7,503 nucleotides of DNA from JAMXLO01 sp036265005. Its GTDB lineage: Bacteria; Pseudomonadota; Alphaproteobacteria; Acetobacterales; Acetobacteraceae. A program made the translations under genes and the position numbers. Below the pieces are notes generated by a model. That model worked only from the letters and a program-made list of their open reading frames with translations. It was not told the origin of the DNA and ran no database searches. Position 1 is the first letter of the stretch. Every line of letters starts with the position of its first letter. Below are positions 6,013 through 7,503 of this stretch, in pieces. The DNA is taken from positions 1 through 7,503 of the forward strand of contig DATAPW010000241.1 of assembly GCA_036265005.1 (NCBI GenBank), in the 5' to 3' direction.

Positions 6013-6407
6013 CTTTCGACGGCCTGCAGGTCCTGCACGGCGTCGTGGAATTCGCGCCGTGCCGGCTTCTAAGGAAAAGAGAAACGCCATGCGCAGGCTA
6101 CCCAAGCTTCACCCACATAGACACCTGCCTTTGTTGCGATGAGACCCACTGACACCCATGGCGACGCATCCGGTGCTGATCGCTTTAAGCGAAGCCCCCA
6201 TGTGCCGCTGTGCCTGACCTCGCTGATCGCACGGCCCGCAATGGCCGCAACGGTGATGTGCGTCTCGGAGAGGTAGCGCTCGCGTCCACAAGAGCGTCCA
6301 ATCCTCAGATACCAGCTATTCCTCAGATACCAGCTATGGAACGCGCGTAGGGGCGTTGCCGGGGCTTCGGCCGGCGTCGGTAGCGGGACGTTAGCTGCGC
6401 GAGACGA
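5934..6407 (-). pseudogene. Start-less minus-strand reading frame interrupted by one stop, possible gene relic
   Basis: On the minus strand one frame is open for 112 codons (6407 down to 6072). It meets a TAG (plus 6069-6071), then continues 44 more codons to TGA (plus 5934-5936). No ATG, GTG or TTG occurs in its first 80 or so codons. Segments look protein-like: ATPLRAFHSWYLR, GRERYLSETHITVAAIAGRA, and after the stop RREFHDAVQDLQAVESYF, where most codons end in G or C. The 18-bp tandem duplication is in frame and doubles the SWYLR segment. The distal end overlaps the 3' end of the CxxC gene on the other strand. I recognise no family, and the plus strand is also partly open here, so this could be a conserved non-coding repeat instead. 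Confidence 0.3.
6302..6337. repeat. Perfect 18-bp tandem duplication
   Basis: TCCTCAGATACCAGCTAT occurs twice head to tail (6302-6319 and 6320-6337) with no mismatch. Perfect identity suggests a recent slippage event. The length is a multiple of three, so it keeps any frame crossing it open. Confidence 0.97.
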
Positions 6408-6642
6408 TCACGCTTAGCTCAAGCCCTCCATCAGAGCATCCGCGGTGTCCAACAAGTTCCGCGACGATGGCCTCTTTTGACAGTGTCTCATCCCGCGCAT
6501 CGGCAATCATCCGCTGGCACAACGACGTTGCGCGCTTGCCACACTGGGTGCTGCTGATTGTCCCAGCTAGTTCCCAGGATGCGAATTAACTTGCAATGGG
6601 CGGCCATCGGCATAAGCCCGATTCGGCATCGAACGCCAAAGT

Positions 6643-6659
6643 TGCAGTTTACAACTGCA
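6643..6659. promoter_or_regulatory. Inverted repeat just upstream of the 115-residue CxxC gene
   Basis: TGCAGTT-TAC-AACTGCA is a perfect 7-base dyad with a 3-base spacer, ending 5 bases before the GCGAGG ribosome site (6665-6670) and 16 bases before ATG 6676. It could be an operator for a dimeric repressor or an RNA hairpin that affects translation. No promoter consensus could be placed confidently next to it. Confidence 0.4.
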
Positions 6660-6675
6660 TATATGCGAGGCTGCG

Positions 6676-7023
6676 ATGAGGATTCGCTATTGCTGGTGGT
6701 GCGATCGACCGTTCCTTGGTCGCGGCTATCGCCGCTGGGTGGTGACCGGCCGCAGCGACCGGACGTTCGCAGGCGCACTGGTGTCAGGCCGTGGTGCGTG
6801 GGTTGGTGGCTCGACGGGACGCTTCAGGGGTCTGCGGTTGCTCTGCTATCCGTGTGCTTGCGCGATTGACGAGGCGAACGACTACGACCCCGCTTTGGAT
6901 CTGCCGGAGGAGGCTCGGCAGTTGGCAGTGCAGATATGGCAGCCGCCGCGCTCGGTGTCGGCCACTCGGTTCGGTCGGGCGGTGCACGCTGTGCGCGATT
7001 GGTGGGTCATTGCCGACTGCTGA
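6676..7023 (+). CDS. Small protein with two CxxC pairs, hypothetical
   Basis: This is a 115-residue protein that I do not recognise. Cysteines are arranged as CWWC (C6, C9) and CYPC (C57, C60), plus C62 and a C-terminal C115, giving a likely four-cysteine metal site across a 47-residue loop. The loop is rich in Gly, Arg and aromatic residues (WVVTGRSDRTFAG, GAWVGGSTGRFRG) and has no membrane segment. An acidic patch follows (AIDEANDYDPALDLPEEA, 63-80). ATG 6676 has GCGAGG 5 bases upstream, and the first CxxC falls right at the N-terminus, which supports this start. It shares the two-CxxC plan with the 139-residue protein 660 bases upstream, but I see no other similarity. A minus-strand frame (6784-7086) overlaps and lacks motifs. 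Function unknown. Confidence 0.55.
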   Translation: MRIRYCWWCDRPFLGRGYRRWVVTGRSDRTFAGALVSGRGAWVGGSTGRFRGLRLLCYPCACAIDEANDYDPALDLPEEARQLAVQIWQPPRSVSATRFGRAVHAVRDWWVIADC

Positions 7024-7168
7024 TCGTGTCTGCGAAGGCCGTGCAATGCAGGTCGTCGGCAGGAATCTGGTGTTGAGCGGCATCACACGGTTAGTTCAAA
7101 GCTCCGCCCGCGAGGCGACAGGCGATGCGAGATCATGCCTATGACGTGAATTTCAGCCGACGACTAGA

Positions 7169-7503
7169 TCACCTAGGCGCCCATTCAGAGCACCCATCAG
7201 CGTCGTTCTTGCGAGAGGTCTTGCCAGCAAGGAACCCGAGAGCCAATAGCCCGACGCCGAGCAGAGCAAATGTCGATGGCTCGGGGGCAGTCGCCGGCCC
7301 GGGATTCGAAGAGAACGTCCCCGAGCCAGAGGCATTGAACCGCGGCAGGAAATGCCTGGTCACCAACTACCGGGCCAACGGCGAAATTCGGGATGAGCGA
7401 AGAGAGACTCCATGAGGCATTTTCATCGGTTTCGCCGAGGAAGCCCAGGTACTGCGAGGTAAATATAAGCTGGCTAAGATTGCCGAGAGTGGCGCTTGCG
7501 TCG
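7169..7503 (-). pseudogene. PEP-CTERM sorting-domain protein, 3' part, apparently frameshifted
   Basis: PEP-CTERM proteins are exported and processed at a C-terminal PEP motif, membrane helix and basic end by an exosortase in the inner membrane, often in exopolysaccharide-producing Gram-negatives. All three parts are visible on the minus strand: APEPS, the hydrophobic run TFALLGVGLLALGFLAG, then KTSRK, followed by a slightly long tail to TGA (plus 7169-7171). That frame is closed by a TAG just upstream (plus 7367-7369). The expected extracellular body is instead in another minus frame entering from the window's right edge, with QLIFTSQYLGFLGETDEN and SLIPNFAVGPVVGDQAFPAA. The two join smoothly (FPAA then FNASGSGTFSSN) if one base near 7340 is skipped. 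Either the gene is broken by a +1 insertion or the assembly has an error. The start lies beyond the window. Confidence 0.8.

Larger units (their letters stand above)
6013..6675. other. 663-base stretch without a confident gene
   Basis: I see no confident gene here. Contents are the minus-strand relic frame, the 18-bp tandem duplication, a 39-codon minus-strand ORF (6391-6510, product starting MIADARDETLSKEAIVAEL, no ribosome site), and a dyad at 6643-6659 just before the next gene. The 39-codon ORF ends overlapping the start of the relic frame in a different phase. The two could therefore be pieces of one frameshifted gene, which is speculative. Confidence 0.45.

Noticed and set aside
5530..6105. 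Minus-strand ORF of 191 codons
   Set aside because: It lies opposite the 139-residue CxxC gene, which has a well-placed ribosome site and paired Cys motifs. The antisense product is motif-free. Strand choice is not fully certain.
7125..7415. Plus-strand ORF of 96 codons
   Set aside because: It is antisense to the PEP-CTERM sequence, whose tail is unmistakable on the minus strand.
1..7503. CRISPR array, tRNA, rRNA, toxin-antitoxin, transposase or defence genes
   Set aside because: I looked for regularly spaced repeats, cloverleaf-like patterns and known motifs on both strands and found none that I can support.

Overview
The window looks like the chromosome of a high-GC Proteobacterium. The coding part of the first 4.9 kb is GC-rich, with G/C-ending codons and frequent GTG starts. 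A PEP-CTERM sorting tail at the right edge points to a Gram-negative exosortase-bearing lineage. I cannot name the genus from sequence alone.

Left half (1-4888), dense metabolic genes. The 3' part of an amidase-signature enzyme (3-851, +) with an unusual C-terminal extension converges, across 28 bases, on a luciferase-like F420-type oxidoreductase (880-1824, -). That gene is divergent from a classical short-chain dehydrogenase (1982-2785, +), which is followed after 16 bases by an MmgE/PrpD-family protein (2802-4166, +). Together these resemble an accessory catabolic cluster: hydrolysis of an amide, flavin-type oxidation or reduction, alcohol/ketone redox, and an MmgE/PrpD-type dehydratase, decarboxylase or isomerase. 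The substrate cannot be read from the sequence. A DUF1697 protein (4379-4888, +) follows and is probably unrelated.

Right half (4889-7503), sparse and eroded. It holds a short ankyrin-protein-like fragment (5062-5226), a lower-GC stretch with no recognisable gene (5227-5592), and two small orphan ORFs that each carry two CxxC pairs (5593-6012 and 6676-7023). Between them lies a gene-poor stretch with a perfect 18-bp tandem duplication and a start-less, stop-interrupted minus-strand frame. The window ends in a minus-strand PEP-CTERM protein gene that runs off the edge and appears frameshifted near 7340. The mix of fragments, frameshift and small orphans suggests a region accumulating debris rather than a working operon.

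No CRISPR array, tRNA, rRNA, complete insertion sequence or recognisable defence system was seen. The items most worth following up are the frameshifted PEP-CTERM gene, the amidase tail, the non-consensus MmgE/PrpD protein, and the two small CxxC proteins.
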